Shown here one piece after another: positions 1 through 13,262 of a stretch of 64,000 nt of DNA. A model generated the notes under the pieces. That model was not told the DNA's origin and did no database searches. It was given only the letters and a program-made list of their open reading frames with translations. The stretch's first letter is position 1. Each line of letters begins with the position of its first letter. The DNA lies in contig JAJEKV010000051.1 in assembly GCA_021234155.1 (NCBI GenBank), positions 2,110,754 to 2,174,753 of the forward strand, given 5' to 3'. Origin of the DNA: Isoetes taiwanensis. Taxonomy: Eukaryota; Streptophyta; Lycopodiopsida; Isoetales; Isoetaceae. The position numbers and the translations under genes were made by a program.

Positions 1-35
1 GTAAGCTTTTGCTATGGCTAGTGTGGACTAGATTT

Positions 36-207
36 TTCTTTTTTTTTTGGAGAAAAGGAAGATTTATATTAATCATGAAAAAGTTACATCAGATAAAGGA
101 TCAGAACCATTAAGGTTCACAAAAAATGTGCATTTAGCACGTATGTACAACTCAAACAAAAATGGGACATGAGTCCTCTTTACAGCAGTGTGGGCAAGGT
201 AGCCCGA
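36..207 (-). other. LINE 3' UTR and A-tail
   Basis: The stretch from the ORF2 stop (at 208) to the T-rich run at 36-49 is present once only. It is absent from the tandem units, which start at 231, inside the last codons of ORF2. It therefore marks the true original 3' end of the LINE. Confidence 0.7.
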
Positions 208-2700
208 TCAGGGTGAAGGATCTTGAATCAGAAAATCCAAATCCGAGTCCGACTCCTCTTCATCAATGATCACCAAATCTGAAGCCACTGGGTCCATCTG
301 CCAACCAATCTCATTCCATTCGGGTGGGAAAGCAAAGAACCAGAGAGGGGCTATTTCAGAAAAAAGGATGATGGCTTCCCCATGGCCGTCCTGCAGGGCT
401 TTGTGATGATAAAACATGTCTCTAAAGTGGGAGAATTGGTCCTCAGTTAACAGTCTTTCATAGCAAAAGAGGAATCTGTCGAGAATGTGTGCTTGGTAGC
501 CATTGAGCAGGAAAGGTTTAAGCTTTTTCAGATCTTCATCAATAGAAAGGGACAGAGACCAATGTTGCTGATTATTAAAGATTTCTGTTGCAGCAGCATA
601 ATTGGACAAGTCGGGAAGATTTGGCTTACAGTTCATCCTCGTTGTAAGAGCAATCAGCAGCTCTGAACACCATAAAATGATCATCAGCAATAAGCATATC
701 ATGACAAACAAAGATATTGTATAAACCAACAAATTTTCCTATTGACAACCGGACACAATCGATTTGTCTTGTTTGTCGCTTTTATGAGCCATGGCAATTA
801 AAATCTCAATCAAAAGCTACTTTCATCCAGGCTATATCCACCCTTTGATTTGAATAATTAACCCTTTTCCTGTGTTTCCAAATAATCCAAAGAGCAGTTT
901 GTCTAATAGTGTTCAAAAAGTTGTTTGATCCCTTCAAAAGGTCCATGATGTTGGCCCAATTGCCTAGGTTGTGACCTTTTATTCTGAGGTAGGCATCAAG
1001 CCATCTCCAAAATTCTCTGATTTTGGGGCAGTCAAACATGTGACTGGTAGTTTCAGGATTGTTTCCACAGAGTTTACACATAGGGCTATCTTGGAGGTCT
1101 TTACATCTCTTGAACATGTTATAGTTAGAGGGCAGAGCATTATGAATACATCTCGAGATGAACATTTGCATCTTAGGCTGTGAATAGGACCTCCAATTAT
1201 TTCTCAGGATCTTCATGAGGTGTTTATTAGGGACATGCCATTTGGCAGCTTGGGTCAAGGATTTGGATGGGGCAAGAACTCTGTATCCTAAGGCAACTTT
1301 GTATTGATCTGAGTTCATAATATGCCAATCAGGATTCTTTGGTGTTTGGCATTCACTCTGGGTATTAGCAACAGCCATAATTGTGTCAAAAATCACCTTA
1401 TCTTATCTCTTTAATCGTTCCCCATTTGCACCATTTGTCTCCTTCCCAAAGATGTTGCAGCTGAGTAACCCCTGCCTCTTTCCATTTTTTCCATATTTGT
1501 GGATGTTTGAGAGCCCAACAGACATCATTTTCTTTAGCAAAAATGGGTGACCAGAACAGGGAAAAATTGGCACTATCAAAACCAATGTCTTTATGTTCAA
1601 AACCTTCTGCTACAAGGTTCCATGCTTCAAATATTTTCCTCATTAGGGGGGAGGTGTTGGGAGCACACTTGAATTGATAGTAAATAGAGTCCGGGATGTG
1701 GTGGGCATATTTCTTCATACCAAAAGGTCTACTAACACTCAGAAGCCAATATCTAATGAACTCCATGGCAGGGGAGTTCCAACCATTTATTGCTTTCCAG
1801 ACATACTTGGCACCCAAAGCCTGGCTATGTTTTTGGAGAATTTTCAGCCCCAGACCACCCTCCTTTTTGCTGTGAGTGATTTCTTCCCATCTAATAAAAT
1901 GCATGCCTTTCCATATGTACTCCCTCAGACATTTTTCAATGTCATTATAAGTTTCTTTATTAGCAATGAGAGCAGAGGAGAAGTATAGATGGGTGCTGGC
2001 TAACACGCAGTGAGAACTCTGCCAGCAAAGGACAGATTAGGGGAAAGGAAGAGAAGTTTCTTCCTAATTCTGCTCACTATAGATCTCCATACCTCTTTAT
2101 TGGGAAGGTTGATAGCTAGGAGTAGACCCAATAGAGTGATGGCCTGATTAGGGGGATTTACTTTTATACCACCAGTATCTATGTGCTCTGTGGGGTTCTC
2201 CCATAGAATGCTGCATTTGTTTAGGTTGAGACGGACTCCTGAAACACTAGCAAAGTTTTGAATGCTGTCCAGTAAAGCATTGAAACTGTTCTGCTTGGCT
2301 TTTAAGAGGATAAAAGTATCGTCTGCATACTGCATGATGGTAAGCTGTTTGTCTGACCCTGGCATTTGCAACCCCTGAATTTGCTCTTGCTGTTGAAGAT
2401 TTTGTACACTTCTCGTGAGCATTTCTGCAACACGAGAAAAAAGATAAGGTGCCAAGGGACATCCTTGCCTGACACCCTTTCTTATAGGAAAGAATTTGCT
2501 GGGGGATCCATTTATGATCAGGCTAGAAGAAGCAAGATTGTTGAGAGCCATGATTTTATCTATGAGAATCTGATGGATACCTATATGAAGCATTGCTCTC
2601 TTTAAGAAGGGCCATGTTATGGAATCATAAGCTCTTTTGAAGTCTAGCTTAAGGAGCATGCAGTTTTGTTTTGAGAGTCTGTTCCAATGGATTGCTTCAC
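208..2700 (-). pseudogene. LINE ORF2 C-terminal half, unit 1 (RT palm to zf-RVT)
   Basis: Reverse transcriptase palm and C-terminal domain of an L1 ORF2, split by frameshifts into 2000-2659, 1398-2006, 806-1396 and 208-732. Visible in order are LDFKRAYDSITW (motif A), RKGVRQGCPLAPYLF (motif B), MQYADDTFIL (catalytic YADD), then the zf-RVT zinc module with CKLCGN, HMFDC and WRWLDA. This is the only unit that continues to the native C-terminus (ending QDPSP, stop at 208). Differences from the other units include ATCGATTT for ATCAGATTT and TCTCGAGATG for TCTCCAGATG, both at CAG sites. The fingers part of the same RT is separated from it and lies at 13.3-13.9 kb. Confidence 0.88.
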
Positions 2701-3304
2701 TGGCAGCTATATAATTGTATTCCGCTTGAAATCTTATAGTATTTTGCGAATCTTGTTATACAGTATAGCAAATTTTGTACTTGCATATCCCACAAACGAG
2801 GAACTTTATGTACAGTGTAGATTAAGGAATAAGGGGTGAATATGCCTATCCAACAGTTCTCGTTGCCCGGAGTCACCCCCCGTGTGAATATGCACCCAAA
2901 CCAAAGGGGGTTTAAGGGGGATTTTAATTTAAATGTGTTGGACCCAATGGTTGTGTTAATTAATGTCAATGGTAGTTATGTGTTGGTTGTTAATGTCAAT
3001 GGTTGTTATGTGTTGGGATATTTAATTTTTATATGTTGGATGTTAATGGTTTGTGTTGCAAAAAATTTTTTTTGGCCCCTTCAAGGCCTTAGGGACGTCT
3101 CCCCCCCCCCCGGTGTGACAAAAATTTTTAGAATTCAAACCCGGAAAAACTAGAATTCATTTGAGGCTTTCATCACCTGTAGCTTTTGAATTTCATCACA
3201 ATAAAACAAATAGAACATAAGTAAAAGTTACTATAAAGATAGAGCAGATTGATCCCATTATTCTTAAAGTCATAAAGTTTGCAACACCCATATACAAACA
3301 TTTT

Positions 3305-5878
3305 TCAAAGAAAATCCAAATCCGAGTCCGACTCCTCTTCATCAATGATCACCAAATCTGAAGCCACTGGGTCCATCTGCCAACCAATCTCATTCCATTC
3401 GGGTGGGAAAGCAAAGAACCAGAGAGGGGCTGTTTCAGAAAAAAGGATGATGGCTTCCCCATGGCCGTCCTGCAGGGCTTTGTGATGATAAAACATGTCT
3501 CTAAAGTGGGAGAATTGGTCCTCGATTAACGTCTTTCATAGCAAAAGAGGAATCTGTCGAGAATGTGTGCTTGGTAGCCATTGAGCAGGAAAGGTTTAAG
3601 CTTTTTCAGATCTTCATCAATAGAAAGGGACAGAGACCAATGTTGCTGATTATTAAAGATTTCTGTTGCAGCAGCATAATTGGACAAGTCAGGAAGATTT
3701 GGCTTACAGTTCATCCTCGTTGTAAGAGCAATCAGCAGCTCTGAACACCATAAAATGATCATCAGCAATAAGCATATCATGACAAACAAAGATATTGTAT
3801 AAACCAACAAATTTTCCTATTGACAACCAGACACAATCAGATTTGTCTTGTTTGTTGTTTTTATGAGCCATGGCAATTCTGGAAATCTCAATCTGAAAAG
3901 CTACTTTCATCCAGGCTATATCCACCCTTTGATTTGAATAATTAACCCTGTTCCTGTGTTTCCAAATAATCCAAAGAGCAGTTTGTCTAATAGTGTTCAA
4001 AAAGTTGTTTGATCCCTTCAAAAGGTCCATGATGTTGGCCCAATTGCCTAGGTTGTGACCTTTTATTCTGAGGTAGGCATCAAGCCATCTCCAAAATTCT
4101 CTGATTTTGGGGCAGTCAAACATGTGACTGGTAGTTTCAGGATTGTTTCCACAGAGTTTACACATAGGGCTATCTTGGAGGTCTTTACATCTCTTGAACA
4201 TGTTATAGTTAGAGGGCAGAGCATTATGAATACATCTCGGATGAACATTTGCATCTTAGGCTGTGAATAGGACCTCCAATTATTTCTCAGGATCTTCATG
4301 AGGTGTTTATTAGGGACATGCCATTTGGCAGCTTGGGTCAAGGATTTGGATGGGGCAAGAACTCTGTATCCTAAGGCAACTTTGTATTGATCTGAGTTCA
4401 TAATATGCCAATCAGGATTCTTTGGTGTTTGGCATTCACTCTGGGTATTAGCAACAGCCATAATTGTGTCAAAAATCACCTTATCTTATCTCTTTAATCG
4501 TTCCCAATTTGCACCATTTGTCTCCTTCCCAAAGATGTTGCAAAAATGAGTAACCCCCCCTCTTTTCCATTTTTTCCATATTTGTGGATGTTTGAGAGCC
4601 CAAACAGACATCATTTTCTTTAGCAAAAATGGGTGACCGAAATGAGGGAAAAATTGGCACTATCAAAACCAATGTCTTTATGTTCAAAACCTTCTGCTAC
4701 AAGGTTCCATGCTTCAAATATTTTCCTCATTAGGGGGGAGGTGTTGGGAGCACACTTGAATTGATAGTAAATAGAGTCTGGGATGTGGTGGGCATATTTC
4801 TTCATACCAAAAGGTCTACTAACCTGTAGCCAATATCTAATGAACTCCATGGCAGGGGAGTTCCAACCATTTATTGCTTTCCAGACATACTTGGCACCCA
4901 AAGCCTGGCTATGTTTTTGGAGAATTTTCAGCCCCAGACCACCCTCCTTTTTGCTGTGAGTGATTTCTTCCCATCTAATAAAATGCATGCCTTTCCATAT
5001 GTACTCCCTCAGACATTTTTCAATGTCATTATAAGTTTCTTTATTAGCAATGAGAGCAGAGGAGAAGTATAGATGGGTGCTGGCTAACACGCAGTGAGAA
5101 CTCTGCCAGCAAAGGACAGATTAGGGGAAAGGGAGAGAAGTTTCTTCCTAATTCTGCTCACTATAGATCTCCATACCTCTTTATTGGGAAGGTTGATAGC
5201 TAGGAGTAGACCCAATAGAGTGATGGCCTGATTAGGGGGATTTACTTTTATACCACCAGTATCTATGTCCTCTGTGGGGTTCTCCCATAGAATGCTGCAT
5301 TTGTTTAGGTTGAGACGGACTCCTGAAACACTAGCAAAGTTTTGAATGCCTTTCAAGAAAGCATTGAAACTGTTCTGCTTGGCTTTTAAGAGGATAAAAG
5401 TATCGTCTGCATACTGCATGATGGTAAGCTGTTTGTCTGACCCTGGCATTTGCAACCCCTGAATTTGCTCTTGCTGTTGAAGATTTTGTACACTTCTCGT
5501 GAGCATTTCTGCAACACAGAGAAAAAGATAAGGTGCCAAGGGACATCCTTGCCTGACACCCTTTCTTATAGGAAAGAATTTGCTGGGGGATCCATTTATG
5601 ATCAGGCTAGAAGAAGCAAGATTGTTGAGAGCCATGATTTTATCTATGAGAATCTGATGGATACCTATATGAAGCATTGCTCTCTTTAAGAAGGGCCATG
5701 TTATGGAATCATAAGCTCTTTTGAAGTCTAGCTTAAGGAGCATGCAGTTTTGTTTTGAGAGTCTGTTCCGATGGATTGCTTCACTGGCAGCTATATAATT
5801 GTATTCCGCTTGAAATCTTATAGTATTTTTGCTAATCTTGTTATACAAGATAGCAAATTTTGTACTTGCATATCCCAC
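3305..5878 (-). pseudogene. LINE ORF2 C-terminal half, unit 2
   Basis: Second copy of the RT palm and zf-RVT region. The palm (5084-5878) is the longest open version in the array. It reads leftwards from spacer-encoded residues through AASEAIHRNRL, LDFKRAYDSITW, RQGCPLAPY and YADD. Downstream the frame breaks at 5090/4620, 4687/4481, 4479/4063 and near 3526. Several breaks coincide with CAG/CTG positions in the sister units; for example TCCTCGATTAACGTC here is TCCTCAGTTAACAGTC in unit 1. The C-terminus is cut off by the unit junction at 3310. Confidence 0.85.
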
Positions 5879-6381
5879 AAACGAGGAACTTTATGTACAA
5901 AGTAGATTAAGGAATAAGGGGTGAATATGCCTATCCAACAGATTCGTTGCCGAGTCACCCCTCGTGTGAATATGCACCCAAACCAAAGGGGTTTAAGGGG
6001 ATTTTAATTTAAATGTGTTGGACCCAATGGTTGTGTTAATTAATGTCAATGGTAGTTATGTGTTGGTTGTTAATGTCAATGGTTGTTATGTGTTGGGATA
6101 TTTAATTTTTATATGTTGGATGTTAATGGTTTGTGTTGCAAAATTTTTTTTTTTGGCCCCTTCAAGGCCTTAGGGACGTCTCCCCCTCCCCTGTGACAAA
6201 AAAATTTTAGAATTCAAACCCAAAAAACTAGAATTCATTTGAGGCTTTCATCACACAGTAGCTTTTGAATTTCATCACAATAAAACAAATAGAACATAAG
6301 TAAAAGTTACTATAAAGATAGAGCATTGATCCCATTATTCTTAAAGTCATAAAGTTTGCAACACCCATACACAAACATTTT

Positions 6382-8870
6382 TCAAAGAAAATCCAAATCC
6401 GAGTCCGACTCCTCTTCATCAATGATCACCAAATCTGAAGCCACTGGGTCCATCTGCCAACCAATCTCATTCCATTCGGGTGGGAAAGCAAAGAACCAGA
6501 GAGGGGCTGTTTCAGAAAAAAGGATGATGGCTTCCCCATGGCCGTCCTGCAGGGCTTTGTGATGATAAAACATGTCTCTAAAGTGGGAGAATTGGTCCTC
6601 AGTTAACAGTCTTTCATAGCAAAAGAGGAATCTGTCGAGAATGTGTGCTTGGTAGCCATTGAGCAGGAAAGGTTTAAGCTTTTTCAGATCTTCATCAATA
6701 GAAAGGGACAGAGACCAATGTTGCTGATTATTAAAGATTTCTGTTGCAGCAGCATAATTGGACAAGTCGGGGAAGATTTGGCTTACTGATTCATCCTCGT
6801 TGTAAGAGCAATCGCCAGACTCAACACCATAAAATGATCATCAGCAATAAGCATATCATGACAAACAAAGATATTGTATAAACCAACAAATTTTCCTATT
6901 GACAACCAGACACAATCAGATTTGTCTTGTTTGTTGTTTTTATGAGCCATGGCAATTCTGGAAATCTCAATCTGAAAAGCTACTTTCATCCAGGCTATAT
7001 CCACCCTTTGATTTGAATAATTAACCCTGTTCCTGTGTTTCCAAATAATCCAAAGAGCAGTTTGTCTAATAGTGTTCAAAAAGTTGTTTGATCCCTTCAA
7101 AAGGTCCATGATGTTGGCCCAATTGCCTAGGTTGTGACCTTTTATTCTGAGGTAGGCATCAAGCCATCTCCAAAATTCTCTGATTTTGGGGCAGTCAAAC
7201 ATGTGACTGGTAGTTTCAGGATTGTTTCCACAGAGTTTACACATAGGGCTATCTTGGAGGTCTTTACATCTCTTGAACATGTTATAGTTAGAGGGCAGAG
7301 CATTATGAATACATCTCCAGATGAACATTTGCATCTTAGGCTGTGAATAGGACCTCCAATTATTTCTCAGGATCTTCATGAGGTGTTTATTAGGGACATG
7401 CCATTTGGCAGCTTGGGTCAAGGATTTGGATGGGGCAAGAACTCTGTATCCTAAGGCAACTTTGTATTGATCTGAGTTCATAATATGCCAATCAGGATTC
7501 TTTGGTGTTTGGCATTCACTCTGGGTATTAGCAACAGCCATAATTGTGTCAAAAATCACCTTATCTTATCTCTTTAATACGTTCCCAGCTGCACCATTTG
7601 TCTCCTTCCCAAAGATGTTGCAGCTGAGTAACCCCTGCCTCTTTCCATTTTTTCCATATTTGTGGATGTTTGAGAGCCCAACAGACATCATTTTCTTTAG
7701 CAAAAATGGGTGACCAGAACAGGGAAAAATTGGCACTATCAAAACCAATGTCTTTATGTTCAAAACCTTCTGCTACAAGGTTCCATGCTTCAAATATTTT
7801 CCTCATTAGGGGGGAGGTGTTGGGAGCACACTTGAATTGATAGTAAATAGAGTCTGGGATGTGGTGGGCATATTTCTTCATACCAAAAGGTCTACTAACC
7901 TATAGCCAATATCTAATGAACTCCATGGCAGGGGAGTTCCAACCATTTATTGCTTTCCAGACATACTTGGCACCCAAAGCCTGGCTATGTTTTTGGAGAA
8001 TTTTCAGCCCCAGACCACCCTCCTTTTTGTTGTGAGTGATTTCTTCCCATCTAATAAAATGCATGCCTTTCCATATGTACTCCCTCAGACATTTTTCAAT
8101 GTCATTATAAGTTTCTTTATTAGCAATGAGAGCAGAGGAGAAGTATAGATGGGTCTTTGGCTAACACGCAGTTGTGAGAGAACTCACCCGACAAAGGGCG
8201 ATTAGGGGAAAGGGAGAGAAGTTTCTTCCTAATTCTGCTCACTATAGATCTCCATACCTCTTTATTGGGAAGGTTGATAGCTAGGAGTAGACCCAATAGA
8301 GTGATGGCCTGATTAGGGGGATTTACTTTTATACCGCCAGTATCTATGTCCTCTGTGGGGTTCTCCCATAGAATGCTGCATTTGTTTAGGTTGAGACGGA
8401 CTCCTGAAACACTAGCAAAGTTTTGAATGCTGTCCAGTAAAGCATTGAAACTGTTCTGCTTGGCTTTTAAGAGGATAAAAGTATCGTCTGCATACTGCAT
8501 GATGGTAAGTCGCTTGTTTGTCGACCACGGCATTTGCAACCCCCTGAATTTGCTCTTGCATTTGAAGATTTTGTACACTTCTGAGAGCATTTACGCAACA
8601 CGAGAAAAAAGATAAGGTGCCAAGGGACATCCTTGCCTGACACCCTTTCTTATAGGAAAGAATTTGCTGGGGGATCCATTTATGATCAGGCTAGAAGAAG
8701 CAAGATTGTTGAGAGCCATGATTTTATCTATGAGAATCTGATGGATACCTATATGAAGCATTGCTCTCTTTAAGAAGGGCCATGTTATGGAATCATAAGC
8801 TCTTTTGAAGTCTAGCTTAAGGAGCATGCAATTTTGTTTTGAGAGTCTGTTCCGATGGATTGCTTCACTG
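6382..8870 (-). pseudogene. LINE ORF2 C-terminal half, unit 3
   Basis: Third copy. The zf-RVT part (6783-7559) is open for 258 residues and shows the full CKLCGNNPETTSHMFDCP zinc motif. The palm is broken between motif B (8591-8827) and YADD (8120-8590). The break lies in a stretch around 8510-8600 rich in local substitutions and indels compared with the other units. The C-terminal piece is 6382-6765 and ends at the unit junction. Confidence 0.85.
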
Positions 8871-9473
8871 GCAGCTATATAATTGTATTCCGCTTGAAAT
8901 CTTATAGTATTTTGCGAATCTTGTTATACAGTATAGCAAATTTTGTACTTGCATATCCCACAAACGAGGAACTTTATGTACAGTGTAGATTAAGGAATAA
9001 GGGGTGAATATGCCTATCCAACAGTTCTCGTTGCCCGGAGTCACCCCCCGTGTGAATATGCACCCAAACCAAAGGGGGTTTAAGGGGGATTTTAATTTAA
9101 ATGTGTTGGACCCAATGGTTGTGTTAATTAATGTCAATGGTAGTTATGTGTTGGTTGTTAATGTCAATGGTTGTTATGTGTTGGGATATTTAATTTTTAT
9201 ATGTTGGATGTTAATGGTTTGTGTTGCAAAAAATTTTTTTTGGCCCCTTCAAGGCCTTAGGGACGTCTCCCCCCCCCTCCCCGGTGTGACAAAAATTTTA
9301 GAATTCAAACCAGAAAAACTAGAATTCATTTGAGGCTTTCATCACCTGTAGCTTTTGAATTTCATCACAATAAAACAAATAGAACATAAGTAAAAGTTAC
9401 TATAAAGATAGAGCAGATTGATCCCATTATTCTTAAAGTCATAAAGTTTGCAACACCCATACACAAACATTTT

Positions 9474-11970
9474 TCAAAGAAAATCCAAATCCGAGTCCGA
9501 CTCCTCTTCATCAATGATCACCAAATTTGAAGCCACTGGGTCCATCTGCCAACCAATCTCATTCCATTCGGGTGGGAAAGCAAAGAACCAGAGAGGGGCT
9601 GTTTCAGAAAAAAGGAAGATGGCTTCCCCATGGCCGTCCTGCAGGGCTTTGTGATGATAAAACATGTCTCTAAAGTGGGAGAATTGGTCCTCAGTTAACA
9701 GTCTTTCATAGCAAAAGAGGAATCTGTCGAGAATGTGTGCTTGGTAGCCATTGAGCAGGAAAGGTTTAAGCTTTTTCAGATCTTCATCAATAGAAAGGGA
9801 CAGAGACCGATGTTGCTGATTATTAAAGATTTCTGTTGCAGCAGCATAATTGGACAAGTCGGGAAGATTTGGCTTACAGTTCATCCTCGTTGTAAGAGCA
9901 ATCAGCAGCTCTGAACACCATAAAATGATCATCAGCAATAAGCATATCATGACAAACAAAGATATTGTATAAACCAACAAATTTTCCTATTGACAACCAG
10001 ACACAATCAGATTTGTCTTGTTTGCTGTTTTTATGAGCCATGGCAATTCTGGAAATCTCAATCTGAAAAGCTACTTTCATCCAGGCTATATCCACCCTTT
10101 GATTTGAATAATTAACCCTGTTCCTGTGTTTCCAAATAATCCAAAGAGCAGTTTGTCTAATAGTGTTCAAAAAGTTGTTTGATCCCTTCAAAAGGTCCAT
10201 GATGTTGGCCCAATTGCCTAGGTTGTGACCTTTTATTCTGAGGTAGGCATCAAGCCATCTCCAAAATTCTCTGATTTTGGGGCAGTCAAACATGTGACTG
10301 GTAGTTTCAGGATTGTTTCCACAGAGTTTACACATAGGGCTATCTTGGAGGTCTTTACATCTCTTGAACATGTTATAGTTAGAGGGCAGAGCATTATGAA
10401 TACATCTCCAGATGAACATTTGCATCTTAGGCTGTGAATAGGACCTCCAATTATTTCTCAGGGTCTTCATGAGGTGTTTATTAGGGACATGCCATTTGGC
10501 AGCTTGGGTCAAGGATTTGGATGGGGCAAGAACTCTGTATCCTAAGGCAACTTTGTATTGATCTGAGTTCATAATATGCCAATCAGGATTCTTTGGTGTT
10601 TGGCATTCACTCTGGGTATTAGCAACAGCCATAATTGTGTCAAAAATCACCTTATCTTATCTCTTTAATACGTTCCCAGCTGCACCATTTGTCTCCTTCC
10701 CAAAGATGTTGCAGCTGAGTAACCCCTGCCTCTTTCCATTTTTTCCATATTTGTGGATGTTTGAGAGCCCAACAGACATCATTTTCTTTAGCAAAAATGG
10801 GTGACCAGAACAGGGAAAAATTGGCACTATCAAAACCAATGTCTTTATGTTCAAAACCTTCTGCTACAAGGTTCCATGCTTCAAATATTTTCCTCATTAG
10901 GGGGGAGGTGTTGGGAGCACACTTGAATTGATAGTAAATAGAGTCTGGGATGTGGTGGGCATATTTCTTCATACCAAAAGGTCTACTAACCTGTAGCCAA
11001 TATCTAATGAACTCCATGGCAGGGGAGTTCCAACCATTTATTGCTTTCCAGACATACTTGGCACCCAAAGCCTGGCTATGTTTTTGGAGAATTTTCAGCC
11101 CCAGACCACCCTCCTTTTTGCTGTGAGTGATTTCTTCCCATCTAATAAAATGCATGCCTTTCCATATGTACTCCCTCAGACATTTTTCAATGTCATTATA
11201 AGTTTCTTTATTAGCAATGAGAGCAGAGGAGAAGTATAGATGGGTCTTTAACACGCTAGCAGAGAGAACTCTGCCGACAAAGGGCCAGGACGATTAGGGG
11301 AAAGGGAGAGAAGTTTCTTCCTAATTCTGCTCACTATAGATCTCCATACCTCTTTATTGGGAAGGTTGATAGCTAGGAGTAGACCCAATAGAGTGATGGC
11401 CTGATTAGGGGGATTTACTTTTATACCACCAGTATCTATGTCCTCTGTGGGGTTCTCCCATAGAATGCTGCATTTGTTTAGGTTGAGACGGACTCCTGAA
11501 ACACTAGCAAAGTTTTGAATGCTGTCCAGTAAAGCATTGAAACTGTTCTGCTTGGCTTTTAAGAGGATAAAAGTATCGTCTGCATACTGCATGATGGTAA
11601 GCTGTTTGTCTGACCCTGGCATTTGCAACCCCTGAATTTGCTCTTGCTGTTGAAGATTTTGTACACTTCTCGTGAGCATTTCTGCAACACAGAGAAAAAG
11701 ATAAGGTGCCAAGGGACATCCTTGCCTGACACCCTTTCTTATAGGAAAGAATTTGCTGGGGGATCCATTTATGATCAGGCTAGAAGAAGCAAGATTGTTG
11801 AGAGCCATGATTTTATCTATGAGAATCTGATGGATACCTATATGAAGCATTGCTCTCTTTAAGAAGGGCCATGTTATGGAATCATAAGCTCTTTTGAAGT
11901 CTAGCTTAAGGAGCATGCAGTTTTGTTTTGAGAGTCTGTTCCGATGGATTGCTTCACTGGCAGCTATATA
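9474..11970 (-). pseudogene. LINE ORF2 C-terminal half, unit 4
   Basis: Fourth copy, split into only four overlapping open stretches: 11248-11916 (palm, with RQGCPLAPY and YADD), 10652-11254, 9874-10650 (zf-RVT, 258 residues) and 9474-9980. It lies next to the LINE 5' part, so it probably represents the original position of the ORF2 3' half. The LINE reading resumes on the far side of the insertion at 13262. Differences from the sister units cluster at 11245-11295, again around CAG/CTG. Confidence 0.85.
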
Positions 11971-13262
11971 ATTGTATTCCGCTTGAAATCTTATAGTATT
12001 TTGCGAATCTTGTTATACAGTATAGCAAATTTTGTACTTGCATATCCCACAAACGAGGAACTTTATGTACAGTGTAGATTAAGGAATAAGGGGTGAATAT
12101 GCCTATCCAACAGTTCTCGTTGCCCGGAGTCACCCCCCGTGTGAATATGCACCCAAACCAAAGGGGGTTTAAGGGGGATTTTAATTTAAATGTGTTGGAC
12201 CCAATGGTTGTGTTAATTAATGTCAATGGTAGTTATGTGTTGGTTGTTAATGTCAATGGTTGTTATGTGTTGGGATATTTAATTTTTATATGTTGGATGT
12301 TAATGGTTTGTGTTGCAAATTAATTTTTTTGGCCCCTTCAAGGCCTTAGGGACGTCTCCCCCCCCGGTGTGACAAAAATTTTAGAATTCAAACCAGAAAA
12401 ACTAGAATTCATTTGAGGCTTTCATCACCTGTAGCTTTTGAATTTCATCACAATAAAACAAATAGAACATAAGTAAAAGTTACTATAAAGATAGAGCAGA
12501 TTGATCCCATTATTCTTAAAGTCATAAAGTTTGCAACACCCATACACAAACATTTTTCAACTGGAATTTAACAACAGCCTTTGGCCTCCACGGATTCTTG
12601 TGGTGAGAAACTAAAGTGCGAAACTTTTCTGCTTGTTAGCACAAGGATCTAGAAGCCTTGGAATTTGCTTAATAACTGCCTCAAAATCTAAAAATGCACG
12701 GTAATTTTTTGCAAGCTTCATTCGGAATGAGCCATAAAACAATATCCAATAGCGCAATCCTGTATTAATCATCTGGTAGGATGTGAAGGCCTACCAAACC
12801 CGGATGAAAAATTGCTGTTTTAGCATAGATAACTTAACCAAACATATCCATATCATAGACTATCAAAAAGATCTCGGAGAGAGCTTTCCAAGGCAATAAA
12901 AATCATCTCAAACAGAGCTCTGGATCAAAAGTTATGATAAGAAATGTGTTGCCGGCGGGGAAACTGCACTACATGCGCCCTTCAAGCCCTTCATGTGCCC
13001 ATTATGCACCACACACACAAAAAGAGGGCTTTTGTTGTGAGTCATTGGTTGTTGACCATTATGCACCACACGCACAAAAAAAGGGCTTTTGTTGTGAGCC
13101 ATTGGTTGTTGACCATTGGAAAAAGAAAGGCTAAAATCAATGGCTCATAAATGGTGCACTCTAGATGTACGCATTAGTACATCCATTTGAATACATCTCG
13201 AAATCATAGAAAAACCTTAGTGAAAAGCGTACAAACACACAAAGAAAACCCCCTGTTATTAT
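11970..13262. other. Foreign insertion splitting LINE ORF2
   Basis: LINE ORF2 stops after KYVA at 13262 and resumes with AASEAIH near 11970, so the 1.3 kb between is an insertion. A GCTA tetranucleotide occurs at both edges (GGCAGCTATATAA on the left, ATTATGCTACAT on the right), which would suit a short target-site duplication. The left 0.6 kb is the spacer copied in every tandem unit. It holds GTTAATGTCAATGG-type short repeats (12214-12310) and a C-run near 12360. The right 0.7 kb (12559-13262) occurs once and contains a direct duplication of a CACAAAAA/GGGCTTTTGTTGTGAG segment at 13008-13115. No terminal repeats or protein domain were recognised. Confidence 0.6.

Larger units (their letters stand above)
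231..12558 (-). repeat. Four head-to-tail copies of a 3.08-kb unit (LINE 3' part plus spacer)
   Basis: Units begin at 231, 3310, 6387 and 9479, giving periods of about 3079, 3077 and 3092 bp; the fourth ends near 12558. Each unit holds about 2.48 kb of ORF2 C-terminal half and about 0.6 kb of non-LINE spacer. Every internal junction has the same sequence, with spacer ending CATTTTTCAA and running into AGAAAATCC of the ORF2 tail. One duplication followed by unequal exchange therefore explains the array better than four insertions. The copies are nearly identical; most differences are small indels at CAG/CTG. Units 2-4 lose the last residues of ORF2, because translation stops shortly after the SDLDFL residues. 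Confidence 0.92.

Noticed and set aside
971-1183. Short plus-strand ORFs repeated in every LINE unit (also at about 2366, 4055, 5450, 7134, 10225, 11623)
   Set aside because: They are antisense shadows of the conserved LINE ORF2 on the minus strand.
231-12558. A CRISPR-like or regulatory array
   Set aside because: The period is 3 kb and the content is LINE ORF2; there are no short repeats with spacers, and the genome is eukaryotic.
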